From: VRUE01 sp963715455
GTDB lineage: Bacteria > Actinomycetota > Thermoleophilia > Solirubrobacterales > 70-9
NCBI GenBank assembly: GCA_963715455.1
Contig: OY970245.1
Coordinates: forward strand, 1,550,001-1,614,000
Reading direction: 5' to 3'
Length of the DNA stretch: 64,000 bases
This document shows positions 42,507 to 51,302 of this stretch, piece after piece. Position 1 is the stretch's first letter, and every line of letters starts with the position of its first letter. The notes beneath the pieces were generated by a model, which was not told the origin of the DNA, searched no databases, and saw nothing but the letters and a program-made list of their open reading frames with translations. The position numbers and the translations under genes are program-made.

Positions 42507-43697
42507 GTGGCCGTCGAGCGGCAATACGATTTGGCGCTCTTCGGGGCGACAGGGTTCACGGGCGGGCTGACGGCTCGCTACCTGGCGGCCAACGCGCCAA
42601 GCGGACTGCGCTGGGCCCTGGCTGGCCGCAATAGCGGCAAGCTGCAGGCGGTGGCGAGAGAGCTCAGCCCGCTGCTCGGTGAAGGAGTGCCGGCGCCGGA
42701 GCTGATCGAGGCCGACGCCGCCGACCCGAGATCGTTGGCCCGCTTGGCGCAGGCGACCCGGGTCGTGGCGACGACCGTCGGCCCCTACGCGCTCTACGGT
42801 GAGCCGCTGGTCGCTGCCTGTGCGGAGGCCGGGACCGACTACCTCGATCTGACCGGCGAGCCCGAGTTCGTCGACCGCATGTGGCTCGGCTACCACGAGC
42901 AGGCCAGCCACAGTGGGGCGCGGCTCGTTCACTGCTGCGGCTTCGACTCGATTCCCCACGATCTGGGCGCCTACTTCACCGTCAAGCAGCTGCCCGAGGG
43001 CGAGCCATTGCGGGTTGACGGCTACGTGCGCATGGGGGCGGAGTTCTCGGGTGGCACCTTCAGCTCGGCGATCAACGGCTTCGGCCGGGCCCGCCAGACG
43101 GTGGGCGTCGCGCGCCGGCGCCGCCAGCTCGAGCGGCGCCCGGCCGACCGCCGGATCCACTCGGGCGCCGCCTTGATGCGCCGGGACGCCAAGCTCGGCG
43201 GCTGGGTTGCGCCGCTGCCGACCATCGACGGCCAGATCGTGCGTCGCTCGGCCGCGGCCCTCGAACGCTACGGTCCCGATTTCAGCTACGGGCACAACGT
43301 CGTCGCCGAGCACCTTGCGTCGATGGCCGCGGTTGCGGGGAGGGTTGGCGTCGCCGTGCTCCTCGCGCAGCTGCCCCCGACTCGCAAGCTGCTGCTCAGG
43401 GCCGCCCGCTCGCCCGGGGAGGGACCTAGCGAGGAGGTGCGGGCAAAGAGCTGGTTCAGGGTGACCTTCGTTGGTGAGGGTGGGGGAGAGCGCGCCGTCA
43501 CCGAAGTCTCCGGCGGTGACCCTGGCTACGACGAGACCGCCAAGATGCTGGCCGAGTCAGCGCTCTGCCTAGCCTTCGACGAGTTGCCCGAGACCGCCGG
43601 CCAGGTGACCACCGCCCAGGCGATGGGGGACCCCCTGCTCGAGCGCCTACGGGCTGCCGGAATCACCTTCCGCGTCATCGAGCCCGCCTCTACCTGA
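42507..43697 (+). CDS. Saccharopine dehydrogenase-like / trans-acting enoyl reductase family protein
   Basis: A 396-residue protein with an N-terminal NAD(P)-binding Rossmann motif (LALFGATGFTGGLTARYLA), VVATTVGPYALYGEPLVAACAEAG and GTDYLDLTGEPEFVDRM, then CCGFDSIPHDLGAYF. This matches the saccharopine-dehydrogenase-like proteins of mycobacteria, including the trans-acting enoyl reductases used for lipid synthesis. The substrate here is unknown. It starts with GTG, 6 bases after a CAGAAT hexamer, and stands alone. Confidence 0.85.
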   Translation: MAVERQYDLALFGATGFTGGLTARYLAANAPSGLRWALAGRNSGKLQAVARELSPLLGEGVPAPELIEADAADPRSLARLAQATRVVATTVGPYALYGEPLVAACAEAGTDYLDLTGEPEFVDRMWLGYHEQASHSGARLVHCCGFDSIPHDLGAYFTVKQLPEGEPLRVDGYVRMGAEFSGGTFSSAINGFGRARQTVGVARRRRQLERRPADRRIHSGAALMRRDAKLGGWVAPLPTIDGQIVRRSAAALERYGPDFSYGHNVVAEHLASMAAVAGRVGVAVLLAQLPPTRKLLLRAARSPGEGPSEEVRAKSWFRVTFVGEGGGERAVTEVSGGDPGYDETAKMLAESALCLAFDELPETAGQVTTAQAMGDPLLERLRAAGITFRVIEPAST

Positions 43698-43715
43698 CTG
43701 CACCAGCGACGGCGT

Positions 43716-43721
43716 TAAACT
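43716..43721 (+). promoter_or_regulatory. -10 box for tRNA-Ala
   Basis: TAAACT lies 16 bases before the first base of tRNA-Ala. Confidence 0.45.
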
Positions 43722-43737
43722 TGCCGCAGCAGTTCCC

Positions 43738-43810
43738 GGGGCTGTAGCTCAGCTGGAAGAGCGTCGCGCTGGCAGCGCGAAGGTCAGGGGTTCGAGCCCC
43801 CTCAGCTCCA
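43738..43810 (+). tRNA. tRNA-Ala (anticodon GGC)
   Basis: A 73-base cloverleaf: acceptor GGGGCTG with CAGCTCC including the G3-U70 wobble, the alanine identity element; anticodon stem TCGCG/CGCGA around CTGGCAG; T arm AGGGG/CCCCT with TTCGAGC. The discriminator is A. CCA is not encoded. Confidence 0.95.
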
Positions 43811-43849
43811 CTCCTCAAATCCCGTCATCCATCTGCCGATGACCTATCG

Positions 43850-44557
43850 ATGAACGCGGCCAACGAGCACGTCTTCTCGCACGGGATGGCCGATACGCGG
43901 GCGGCGCTCGAGGTCTGGAACGAACGGCCCTGGGCGGTCCTGCGGGGCTGGCTGCTGCTCAGCTTGGCGATCGCCCTGGCGCTGCTCGGCGCGGTCTGGG
44001 TGGTGGCGGGGGTGCTGACCCCGGACCTGACGCCGATCCACATGCCGGGGATCACCGAGGCCACCGACCCTGGGGACCTGCTGCCGATCCTCTGGCGCAA
44101 CTCGCTGGTGCTCGCCCTGCACGCAACCGCCTGCGTCGCCGGCTTCATCGCTGGGGCCTCGATGCCGATTGCCGCCGCTCAGCGCACCGGCTTCTCGCGC
44201 TGGATTCACGTCAAGACGGCCGAGTTCGCGATCCTCTTCGTTGCCGCCGTCACCCTCTTCTCGCTTAGCACCCAAGCTCTCTACCTCGGCTTCCAGGGCT
44301 CGACGATTGCCTACCAGCTCGATATCTCGCACGCCACCTTGATCCTCAGCGTGCTGCCCCATGCGATCCCCGAGCTGACTGCGCTCTTCTTGCCGCTCGC
44401 CGCCTGGCTGATCGCTAGCCGGCGTGGCGAGTGGAACCAGCTGCTCGCCGCCACCTTCATAACCGTCCTTTTGGCGATCCCGGTGATCGTTGTCGCGGCG
44501 ACGCTTGAGGTCTACCTCTGGCCACGGGTCCTCGAAGCGCTCTCGCCCGTTGCCTGA
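43850..44557 (+). CDS. SpoIIM-like integral membrane protein (DUF95)
   Basis: A 235-residue protein with a short soluble start and about five membrane helices, the first at about 35-55. The segment LPHAIPELTALFLPLAAWLIA fits the PHGxxE-type motif of stage II sporulation protein M/DUF95 membrane proteins. In bacilli SpoIIM acts in peptidoglycan remodelling; in non-sporulating actinobacteria the role is unknown. The gene begins 40 bases after tRNA-Ala and is followed by a long hairpin. Confidence 0.6.
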   Translation: MNAANEHVFSHGMADTRAALEVWNERPWAVLRGWLLLSLAIALALLGAVWVVAGVLTPDLTPIHMPGITEATDPGDLLPILWRNSLVLALHATACVAGFIAGASMPIAAAQRTGFSRWIHVKTAEFAILFVAAVTLFSLSTQALYLGFQGSTIAYQLDISHATLILSVLPHAIPELTALFLPLAAWLIASRRGEWNQLLAATFITVLLAIPVIVVAATLEVYLWPRVLEALSPVA

Positions 44558-44559
44558 GC

Positions 44560-44608
44560 GACGAGTCCTGCTTTTTGCACCTATGAGGAGCAAAATGCAG
44601 CACTCGTC
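44560..44608. terminator. 19-bp hairpin after the SpoIIM-like gene
   Basis: GACGAGTCCTGCTTTTTGC (44560-44578) pairs with 44590-44608 at 17 of 19 positions around an 11-base loop. It starts two bases after the stop codon and is a good candidate transcription terminator for the gene. Confidence 0.55.
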
Positions 44609-44621
44609 TCTAGGGCGCTCG

Positions 44622-44627
44622 TAGGAT
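44622..44627 (+). promoter_or_regulatory. -10 box for the DUF3052 gene
   Basis: TAGGAT ends 6 bases before the GTG at 44634, with no ribosome binding site. Confidence 0.5.
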
Positions 44628-44633
44628 GGGCGT

Positions 44634-45032
44634 GTGTCCGTCGGCTACTCCGGCAAGCCCCTGGCCGCGAAGCTCGGTGTCAAGCCTGGCTCGACCCTGG
44701 TGCTGGTCGACCCGCCCGAGGGCATCGAGCGGACGCTGGCGCCCCTGCCGGAGGGCGTAAGGCTGCGCCGCGGCAACCGCGGCCAGCGCGAGATGACGCT
44801 CTGGTTCGTCACCGCCCGCAGCGCCTTTGAGCGTCGTCTGGCGAGCGTCGCCAAAGCGGTCGGCGAGGGAACTTTCTGGATGGCCTGGCCGAAGCGCTCC
44901 TCCGGGGTCGAGACCGACATCACCGAGGACACGATCCGCGAGGTCGTGCTTCCCAAGGGCCTGGTTGACACCAAGGTATGCGCGATCGACGAGACCTGGT
45001 CGGGGCTGCGGCTCACCCGCCGTCGCAGCTGA
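44634..45032 (+). CDS. DUF3052 family protein
   Basis: A 132-residue conserved protein of unknown function found mostly in actinobacteria. The recognisable blocks are GYSGKPLAAKLGVKPGSTLVLV at the start, LWFVTARSAFERRL in the middle, and FWMAWPKRSSGVETDITEDTI followed by LPKGLVDTKVCAIDETWSGL at the end. The length is normal. It is apparently a leaderless single gene before leuS. Confidence 0.85.
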   Translation: MSVGYSGKPLAAKLGVKPGSTLVLVDPPEGIERTLAPLPEGVRLRRGNRGQREMTLWFVTARSAFERRLASVAKAVGEGTFWMAWPKRSSGVETDITEDTIREVVLPKGLVDTKVCAIDETWSGLRLTRRRS

Positions 45033-45059
45033 GCGGGCCCCACCGCCGCAGCGCCCTCA

Positions 45060-45065
45060 TAAGAT
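45060..45065 (+). promoter_or_regulatory. -10 box for leuS
   Basis: TAAGAT ends 8 bases before the ATG at 45074 and supports that start. No T-box structure was seen upstream. Confidence 0.5.
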
Positions 45066-45073
45066 CGCCCTTC

Positions 45074-47569
45074 ATGCCTGGCTACGACCCAAAAGAGATC
45101 GAGGCGAAGTGGCAGCAGGTCTGGGCCGAGGAGAAGACCTGGGAGGTCGCCAACCCGGGACAGCCCGGTTTCGATAACTCCAAGCCCAAGTCCTACGTGC
45201 TGGAGATGCTGCCCTACCCGTCTGGCGAACCCCACGTCGGGCATCTCAAGTGCTACGCCGTCGGCGACGCGATCGCCCACTTCCGGCGCCGCAACGGCTT
45301 CCAGGTGATCCACCCGATGGGCTACGACTCCTTCGGCCTGCCAGCGGAGAACAACGCGATCAAAACGGGTGAGCCGCCGCGCGCGGCGACGGAGCGCTCG
45401 ATCGCCTCCTTCCAGCGCCAGTTCCGCGAGTGGGGCATCTCGATCGACTGGTCGCGCGAACTGGCAACCCACACGCCCGAGTACTACCGCTGGACCCAGT
45501 GGATCTTCCTGCAGCTCTTCGAGCACGGCCTCGCCTACCGGGCCGAGGCTCCCGTGCAGTGGTGCCCCAAGGACGCCACCGTGCTCGCCAATGAGCAGGT
45601 GGTCGACGGCCGTTGCGAGCGCTGCGGCACCGAGGTCGTGCAGCGCAAGCTAGAGCAGTGGTTCTTCAAGATCACCGACTACGCCGAGCGCCTGCTGGCC
45701 GACTTCGAGCGGCTCGAGTCCTGGCCCGAGCACGTGATCACCATGCAGCGCAACTGGATCGGCCGCTCCGAGGGCGCCGAGGTCACCTTCCGCTGCGAGG
45801 AGCTGGATCTCGACTTCCCGGTCTTCACCACCCGTCCCGACACGCTCTTCGGCGCCACCTTCTTCGTTCTCGCGCCCGAGCACCCCGAGCTGGAGCGGCT
45901 CGTAGCCGGCACCCCCGCCGAGGCCGCCGTGCGCGAGTACGTAGACAAGGCGGCCCGCGAGTCGGCCGAGGATCGCGGCGCCGAGGATCGCGAGAAGACC
46001 GGCGTTGCGCTGGGACGCAGCGTCGTCAATCCAGTCAACGGCGAGGAGATCCCGATGTTCGTCGCCGACTACGTGCTGATGGAGTACGGCACCGGGGCGA
46101 TCATGGCGGTGCCCGCCCACGATGAGCGCGACTACGAGTTCGCCAAGGCATTCGAGCTGCCGGTGCGCCGCGTGATTGAGGGGACCGATCCAGAGACCGC
46201 CCGCGACGAGGAGGGGCTGCCCTACCCCGGTGACGGCCCGATGACCGGCTCCGGTCGCTTCGACGGCAAGGGCAATCGCGACGCCTACGCCGAGATCGTC
46301 GCCTGGCTCGCCGAGGAGGGCCGTGGCGAGTCGTCGGTCAACTACCGCCTGCGCGACTGGCTGGTCTCGCGCCAGCGCTACTGGGGGGCGCCGATCCCGG
46401 TCGTCTACTGCGATGCGTGCGGCATCGTGCCGGTGCCCGCGGAGCAGCTGCCGGTCGAGCTGCCCGAGGTCGACGACTACGCGCCGCAGGGCAAGAGCCC
46501 GCTGGCCGCCGCCGAGGACTGGGTCGCCACCGAGTGCCCGGGCTGCGGCAAGCCGGCGCGCCGCGAGACCGACACGATGGACACCTTCGTCGACTCCTCC
46601 TGGTATTTCATCCGCTACCTCGACCCGCGCAACCAGGATGCCGCCTGGAGCCGCACGGCGGCTGACCACTGGCTGCCGGTCGACCAGTACATCGGCGGGG
46701 TCGAGCACGCGATCCTGCACCTGATGTACGCGCGCTTCTTCACCAAGGCACTGGCCGACGTCGGTCAGCTCGACGTGCAGGAGCCCTTCGCCAACCTCTT
46801 CGCTCAGGGAATGATCACCCGCGACGGGGCGAAGATGTCGAAGTCGCGTGGCAACACGGTCAGCCCGGCCGAGTACGTCGAGCGCTACGGCGCCGACACG
46901 GCCCGCACCTACATCTGCTTCATGGGCCCGCCCGAGCGCGACGCCGACTGGGCCGACGAGGGGGTGGAGGGCGTCAACCGCTTCCTCTCGCGCCTCTGGC
47001 GGCTCTGCGAGGAGGTCGAGGGGAAAGAGGTTCGGATCCCCTTTGACACGCTCAAGATCAAGCGCGGCGACGCTGGCGCGCTGCTCACAAAGGCGCACTG
47101 GGCGATCGACAAGGTGACGCGCGACTTCCAGCGAGGCTTCCAGTTCAACACGGCGATCGCCGCGGTGATGGAGCTGGTCAACGATGCCTACCGACTCAAG
47201 GACGGGCTCTATGGCCAGCCGGCGGGAGAGGCCACGGTGCGTTTCGCAACCGCAACCGCCGCTTCGCTCGTCTTTCCCTTCGCTCCACACCTCGGCGCCG
47301 AGATCTGGGAGCGGCTTGAGGGTGGCCGTGTCTGGGAGCAGCCCTGGCCCGAAGCGGATCCAGAGCAGCTGATCAGTGAGACCGTGACCCTCGTCGTCCA
47401 GGTCAACGGCAAGCTGCGCGACCGGATCGAGGCCGACGCCGAGGCGCCGGAAGAGGAGGTGCTGGCGCTTGCCCGCGCCAGCGAGAAGGTCGCCCGCTTC
47501 CTCGACGGCAAAGAGGTCGTCAAGGAGATCGTAGTCCAGGGCAAACTGGTCAATCTCGTAGTTCGTTGA
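45074..47569 (+). CDS. leuS: Leucyl-tRNA synthetase
   Basis: LeuRS charges tRNA-Leu. The start is ATG 45074 (MPGYDPKEIEAKWQQVW), giving 831 residues; longer frames extend into the neighbouring gene. The HIGH motif is PHVGH at 53-57, and KMSKS is near 587-591 in DGAKMSKSRGNTVSP. The editing domain (TTRPDTLFGATFFVLAPEHP) and the zinc-like CDACG/CPGCG pair are present, with an anticodon-binding C-terminus. The length is normal for the bacterial type. Confidence 0.96.
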   Translation: MPGYDPKEIEAKWQQVWAEEKTWEVANPGQPGFDNSKPKSYVLEMLPYPSGEPHVGHLKCYAVGDAIAHFRRRNGFQVIHPMGYDSFGLPAENNAIKTGEPPRAATERSIASFQRQFREWGISIDWSRELATHTPEYYRWTQWIFLQLFEHGLAYRAEAPVQWCPKDATVLANEQVVDGRCERCGTEVVQRKLEQWFFKITDYAERLLADFERLESWPEHVITMQRNWIGRSEGAEVTFRCEELDLDFPVFTTRPDTLFGATFFVLAPEHPELERLVAGTPAEAAVREYVDKAARESAEDRGAEDREKTGVALGRSVVNPVNGEEIPMFVADYVLMEYGTGAIMAVPAHDERDYEFAKAFELPVRRVIEGTDPETARDEEGLPYPGDGPMTGSGRFDGKGNRDAYAEIVAWLAEEGRGESSVNYRLRDWLVSRQRYWGAPIPVVYCDACGIVPVPAEQLPVELPEVDDYAPQGKSPLAAAEDWVATECPGCGKPARRETDTMDTFVDSSWYFIRYLDPRNQDAAWSRTAADHWLPVDQYIGGVEHAILHLMYARFFTKALADVGQLDVQEPFANLFAQGMITRDGAKMSKSRGNTVSPAEYVERYGADTARTYICFMGPPERDADWADEGVEGVNRFLSRLWRLCEEVEGKEVRIPFDTLKIKRGDAGALLTKAHWAIDKVTRDFQRGFQFNTAIAAVMELVNDAYRLKDGLYGQPAGEATVRFATATAASLVFPFAPHLGAEIWERLEGGRVWEQPWPEADPEQLISETVTLVVQVNGKLRDRIEADAEAPEEEVLALARASEKVARFLDGKEVVKEIVVQGKLVNLVVR

Positions 47570-47611
47570 TTTCGAACCGGCTTTAGGCCAGGTTTCTGGT
47601 ACAAAGCGCGC

Positions 47612-48007
47612 GTGTTGGTTAGGAGGCTTTCTGAGGCACCGGTGGAGGAGTGGCACCGCCTGCGCGCCCGCGTGCTGATGGACGCCGGGGAACTGGGCGC
47701 TCGCAATCTCTCCGTGACTTGGTTCGAGCTGCCCTCAGGCGCCGAGCAGACCCTGCACTCTCACGAAGAGGCCGAGCAGGTCTACATCGTGGTTCGCGGC
47801 TCCGGCTCGATGTCGGTGGCCGGCGATACCCAGCAGGTCAGCGAGGGCGACCTGATCCTCGTCCCGCCGGCAACCGACCACTCGATCGCCAACGACGGCG
47901 ACGATGAGCTTGCCTGCGTCTCGGTGCAGTCGCCGCCCGTGGCTGCCTCAGAGCTATACAGCGACCAATTGGCAGAGGTCGCTGGCTACGACGACGAAGA
48001 TCTGTAG
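47612..48007 (+). CDS. Cupin-domain protein
   Basis: A 131-residue single-cupin protein. The metal-binding motif 1 is seen as LHSHEEAEQVYIVVRGSG and motif 2 as LVPPATDHSIAND, so one or two of the usual His ligands and a Glu are present. Cupins of this size can be isomerases, sensors or sugar-binding regulators; none can be assigned. GTG 47612 is 7 bases after TACAAA and no ribosome binding site is seen. It follows leuS by 42 bases. Confidence 0.75.
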   Translation: MLVRRLSEAPVEEWHRLRARVLMDAGELGARNLSVTWFELPSGAEQTLHSHEEAEQVYIVVRGSGSMSVAGDTQQVSEGDLILVPPATDHSIANDGDDELACVSVQSPPVAASELYSDQLAEVAGYDDEDL

Positions 48008-48064
48008 CTGAGCCGCGCGCCTGTGCGCGCCACGCGCGCGCCCGGGTTGGCGACGGTTCGGCTC

Positions 48065-48664
48065 ATGCCCGAGCTGAGTCGTTCGCAGATCGCTGTCTAC
48101 GGCGCCATCGCGATTGCCCTGCTGCTGCTCGGCGCGCGGGCTATTCGGGCCGAGGGGAGCGATAGCTCCAGCTCTCATTTTCAGTCGAGCCCGAGCTCGA
48201 CCCCCGCTGATGACGGCCTCAGCATCAACAGCGGTGCTGGCTCCGATCTCGTCGTGCACGTGACCGGTGCGGTCGTCCAGCCAGGCGTCTACCGGTTGCC
48301 GGCTGGTGCGCGGGTCACCGACGCGGTGCAGCGCGCTGGTGGGACAAGCGGCGGGGCGCTGCTGGAAGCGATCAACCTGGCGGCGCGGCTGGCCGACGGC
48401 CAGCAGGTGGTGGTGCCGAAGCGGGGGCCCGGCGGGGCGCCGTTGACGGTCGCCGGCGGTGCCAGTGAAGACGGCCCGATCAGCCTCGGCACGGCGACCG
48501 CTGAGCAGCTAGAAGGGATCGATGGCATCGGCCCCGTGACGGCGGCGAAGATCCTCGAATACCGCGACCAGCAGGGCGGCCTCGCTTCGGTCGACCAGCT
48601 CGACCAGGTGAGCGGCATCGGCCCGGCGACGATGGAGTCGTTGCGCTCCCGCCTGCAGCCCTAG
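48065..48664 (+). CDS. comEA: Competence protein ComEA (DNA-binding, helix-hairpin-helix)
   Basis: ComEA is the membrane-anchored receptor of incoming DNA. ATG 48065 gives about 199 residues: a membrane anchor (IAVYGAIAIALLLLGARAI), a Ser/Pro linker, an SLBB domain (VVHVTGAVVQPGVYRLPAGARV), and a C-terminal double helix-hairpin-helix (TATAEQLEGIDGIGPVTAAKIL and QVSGIGPATMESLRSRL). The in-frame GTG at 48023 is less likely because it lies before an extra basic stretch. It precedes comEC by eight bases. Confidence 0.9.
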   Translation: MPELSRSQIAVYGAIAIALLLLGARAIRAEGSDSSSSHFQSSPSSTPADDGLSINSGAGSDLVVHVTGAVVQPGVYRLPAGARVTDAVQRAGGTSGGALLEAINLAARLADGQQVVVPKRGPGGAPLTVAGGASEDGPISLGTATAEQLEGIDGIGPVTAAKILEYRDQQGGLASVDQLDQVSGIGPATMESLRSRLQP

Positions 48665-48672
48665 GCTGGCAG

Positions 48673-49617
48673 TTGGGCGGCGGGCGACCATCGCTGCCGG
48701 TCGTCCTCGGCGTCGTACTTGTCGTCGCCCTGGCGCTTGGCCAGCGCGACGAGATCCGTCAGCGCGCCGAGCAGGCTCTCGGGCGTGGCATGCCGAGTCG
48801 CGAGGCCGGTCTGGCGCGTGGCTTCGTCCTCGGCCAGGACGAGGAGATCGACGAGGCCACGGTCGAGGATTTCCGCCGGGCCGGGTTGGCCCACCTGCTC
48901 GCCGTCTCGGGACAGAACGTGGCGCTGCTCGCCTTGCTGCTGATGACCCTGCTGGCGGTGCTCGGCATGCCGCTGCGCACGCGCCTCGTCTGGATCCTCG
49001 CCGCGATCGTGATCTATGTGCCGCTGGCGGGCGCCGGTCCCTCGATCCTGCGCGCGGGAGTGATGGGCGGGCTGAGTGTGCTGGCGCTGCTGGCTGGACG
49101 CCGCGCCTCGCGCCTCTATGCGCTGACCGTGGCGGCGATCGTCACCCTGGCGATCGATCCGCGCCTCGCCGGAGACATCGGCTGGCAGCTCAGCTTCGCT
49201 GCTGTGATCGGCATCCTCGCCCTCGCAACGCCCTTGCGAGGAGCCTTCGTCGAGTGGCTTGGTCGCGGTGCATTGCGAGCGGCGCTCGCCGACGGCGCCG
49301 CGATGACGATCGCCGCCACACTGGCGACGGCGCCGCTGATCGCCTTCCACTTCGAAGCCTTCTCAACTACGACGCTGATCGCCAACTTGCTGGCGCTGCC
49401 GGCGGTGGCGTCAGCCATGTGGCTGGGGATGCTGACGATGCTCGCCGGTCAGGTCCCCGGCTTCCCAGTCGAGCTGCTGGGCGCGGTCAATGCGCCGCTG
49501 CTTGCCTACGTCGCCCAGATCGCCGCCTGGTGGGGCCGGCCGAGCTGGGCTTATCTCGATGTCAGTCTGGGGCCGGCCGGACTCGCCGTCTCCTACGCAG
49601 CCCTCGCCCTCTTCTAG
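48673..49617 (+). CDS. comEC: ComEC/Rec2 membrane channel, N-terminal part (split gene)
   Basis: ComEC forms the DNA uptake channel. This 314-residue frame (TTG start) holds the competence domain: FRRAGLAHLLAVSGQNVALLALLL, LAGAGPSILRAGVMGGLSVL, and further membrane helices to GLAVSYAALALF. It then meets a TAG at 49615. The usual N-terminal OB-type DUF4131 domain is missing or reduced. The MBL domain follows in another frame (49689-50513). Moving one base back at 49611 would continue without a stop as LLVILRC into the second part. Confidence 0.82.
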   Translation: MGGGRPSLPVVLGVVLVVALALGQRDEIRQRAEQALGRGMPSREAGLARGFVLGQDEEIDEATVEDFRRAGLAHLLAVSGQNVALLALLLMTLLAVLGMPLRTRLVWILAAIVIYVPLAGAGPSILRAGVMGGLSVLALLAGRRASRLYALTVAAIVTLAIDPRLAGDIGWQLSFAAVIGILALATPLRGAFVEWLGRGALRAALADGAAMTIAATLATAPLIAFHFEAFSTTTLIANLLALPAVASAMWLGMLTMLAGQVPGFPVELLGAVNAPLLAYVAQIAAWWGRPSWAYLDVSLGPAGLAVSYAALALF

Positions 49618-49688
49618 TCATCCTGCGGTGCAACGTCTTGCGGCTCTCCGGCAACCGAAGCACGTTGCGGCGCCGATCGAGCAGGTGG

Positions 49689-50513
49689 ATGGGTCCCGGT
49701 GTCGCAATGGGGTTCGCCTTGGCCGTCCTCGTCTCGATTGACTTTGGGGTTGGCACAGGCGCAGCGCCTCCGGTCAGCGGGCTGCGAGTCTCGGTTCTCG
49801 ACGTCGGCCAGGGTGACGCGATCCTCTTGCAGCCGGCGCGGGCGCCGGCGATCTTGGTCGACGCTGGGCCGCCGGGCGCCGGCCTGACGGAGAAGCTACG
49901 CGCTGCGGGCATCGAGCGGCTCGGTGCGGCGATCGTCACCCATGAACAGGCCGATCACAGTGGGGGCATCGGGGAGCTGCTCGGTGACCTCCCCGTCGCA
50001 CGGCTGGGCTACGTCCGCCTCGGTCGCCAGTTGCGCAGCGAGGCTGAAGCCACGGGGGTGGGAGTCGAGCGAATCGCAGCGGGGGTGACGATTCGATCCG
50101 GGAATTTGCACCTGGAAGCGCTTTGGCCACCGCGCGAGCTGCTTGCGGCGCCGCTCTCGGGCAGCGATCCCAACGCCCAATCCCTCGTTCTCCTGGCGCG
50201 CTGGCACGACTTCTCGATGCTGATGACCGGCGACGCCGAGGCCGAGGCAGTGCCGCTTGACCCTGGGCCTGTCGATGTGCTCAAGGTCGCCCATCACGGC
50301 AGCGAGGACGGTGGCCTCGACACTTTGCTCGAGCACAGCGCTCCCCAGCTTGCCCTGATCTCGGTCGGCGCGGACAACCCCTTTGGGCATCCCACCGAGC
50401 AGACGTTGACCACTCTCGCCGCTCACCGAGTTCCCGTGCTGCGCACCGATATCGATGGCACGCTCACTTTCGAGGTCGAGCGTCTCTCGACTGCCAGCGG
50501 GCACGCTAAGTGA
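49689..50513 (+). CDS. ComEC/Rec2 C-terminal metallo-beta-lactamase domain (split gene)
   Basis: ATG 49689 gives 274 residues. A membrane segment (VAMGFALAVLVSIDFGVG) leads into the MBL domain VSVLDVGQGDAILLQPARAPAILVDAG, VTHEQADHSGGIGELL, MLMTGDAEAE and LKVAHHGSEDG with the final SVGADNPFGHPTEQTL. It is the exact continuation of a normal ComEC after the competence domain but in another frame than 48673-49617. It may be translated on its own or reflect a frameshift mutation or sequencing error. Confidence 0.82.
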   Translation: MGPGVAMGFALAVLVSIDFGVGTGAAPPVSGLRVSVLDVGQGDAILLQPARAPAILVDAGPPGAGLTEKLRAAGIERLGAAIVTHEQADHSGGIGELLGDLPVARLGYVRLGRQLRSEAEATGVGVERIAAGVTIRSGNLHLEALWPPRELLAAPLSGSDPNAQSLVLLARWHDFSMLMTGDAEAEAVPLDPGPVDVLKVAHHGSEDGGLDTLLEHSAPQLALISVGADNPFGHPTEQTLTTLAAHRVPVLRTDIDGTLTFEVERLSTASGHAK

Positions 50514-50553
50514 GAGCGCCTCAACGAATGGTCGACGGAGTATTGGGGTTTTC

Positions 50554-51291
50554 ATGCCCTCCGCTTGGTCCCCGCGGTGCGTGGGGTCGATGATCGAAGA
50601 GGTGCCCTCCAAGCAATGGCATAGTCGCGAGCGCCCGTGGCTGGGCGTGAGCCTCGCCGGGGACAGCATGCCCCTGCGGATGCGCAGCGTCACGATCGGC
50701 CTGGTCGGGCTGTTCACGGCGGTTGGCCTGGGCCTCGTCGCCCTCTTCGCTCAGTCGGGATTCCCCGGCGGTGTCAACGCTCCGCTCCCGAAAGCGCCGC
50801 TGGCGGGTGTCGTTCACAACGACACGATCGGCCTTGCTGGAGCTCCGGCGCCAGATCCCGGGGCCGGCGATGATGAGGGCGACTCGCGGCCCCCGGCGAG
50901 GGGGGCGAGCAGCCCACCGTTGAGCAACAGCCCAGGAATGGTGACCGCGGTCGACCAGTCGCCAACTGTCGTCGCAACTCCTGGCGATAGACCCTCGTCC
51001 ACCCACCCGGAAACGCGTCCCGCTCCAGATACGAAACCGAGCGAGGGTGAGCCGGTGGCAGACGGTGACCCTGAAGTGGTCGAAGAATCCTCGGCTCCAG
51101 GTGAGCCGCCATCAGAATCCTCAGAACCGCCGCCCGAGACCGCTGAAACCACCGCACCCGGCAGATCGGGTCAGGCTCCCGGGCACACGTCAGGCAAGGG
51201 CCCGCCGCCCTGGGCCGGCAACGGCAAAGGCAGTGGAGTCGCCGCTGAGGCTTCCGGCGAGCCCGGAAAACCGAGCTGGGCCGGCCACTAG
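50554..51291 (+). CDS. Single-pass membrane protein with long Pro/Ser/Glu-rich external region
   Basis: One membrane helix (VTIGLVGLFTAVGLGLVALFAQ) is followed by about 190 residues of low-complexity sequence rich in Pro, Ser, Glu, Ala and Gly, ending GKGPPPWAGNGKGSG and a second partial PSWAGH. No family was recognised. The start is uncertain: ATG 50554 or 50590 (MIEEVPSKQW) are the best candidates, and the frame is open back into comEC. Codon use matches the genome. Confidence 0.5.
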   Translation: MPSAWSPRCVGSMIEEVPSKQWHSRERPWLGVSLAGDSMPLRMRSVTIGLVGLFTAVGLGLVALFAQSGFPGGVNAPLPKAPLAGVVHNDTIGLAGAPAPDPGAGDDEGDSRPPARGASSPPLSNSPGMVTAVDQSPTVVATPGDRPSSTHPETRPAPDTKPSEGEPVADGDPEVVEESSAPGEPPSESSEPPPETAETTAPGRSGQAPGHTSGKGPPPWAGNGKGSGVAAEASGEPGKPSWAGH

Positions 51292-51294
51292 ACT
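51289..51294 (+). promoter_or_regulatory. -10 box for holA
   Basis: TAGACT overlaps the stop codon of the preceding gene and ends 8 bases before the holA ATG. Confidence 0.5.
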
Positions 51295-51302
51295 CGGCCC
51301 GG

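Noticed and set aside
45033..45073. T-box leader before leuS
   Set aside because: Only 41 bases separate leuS from the previous gene, and a -10 box fills this gap.
45650..47656. A 668-codon open frame on the minus strand opposite leuS
   Set aside because: It is a mirror frame created by GC-rich third positions of leuS; it shows no family motif, and leuS is certain. The same applies to the long minus or shifted frames at 9021-11297, 56193-58133, 36055-37497 and 6798-8234.
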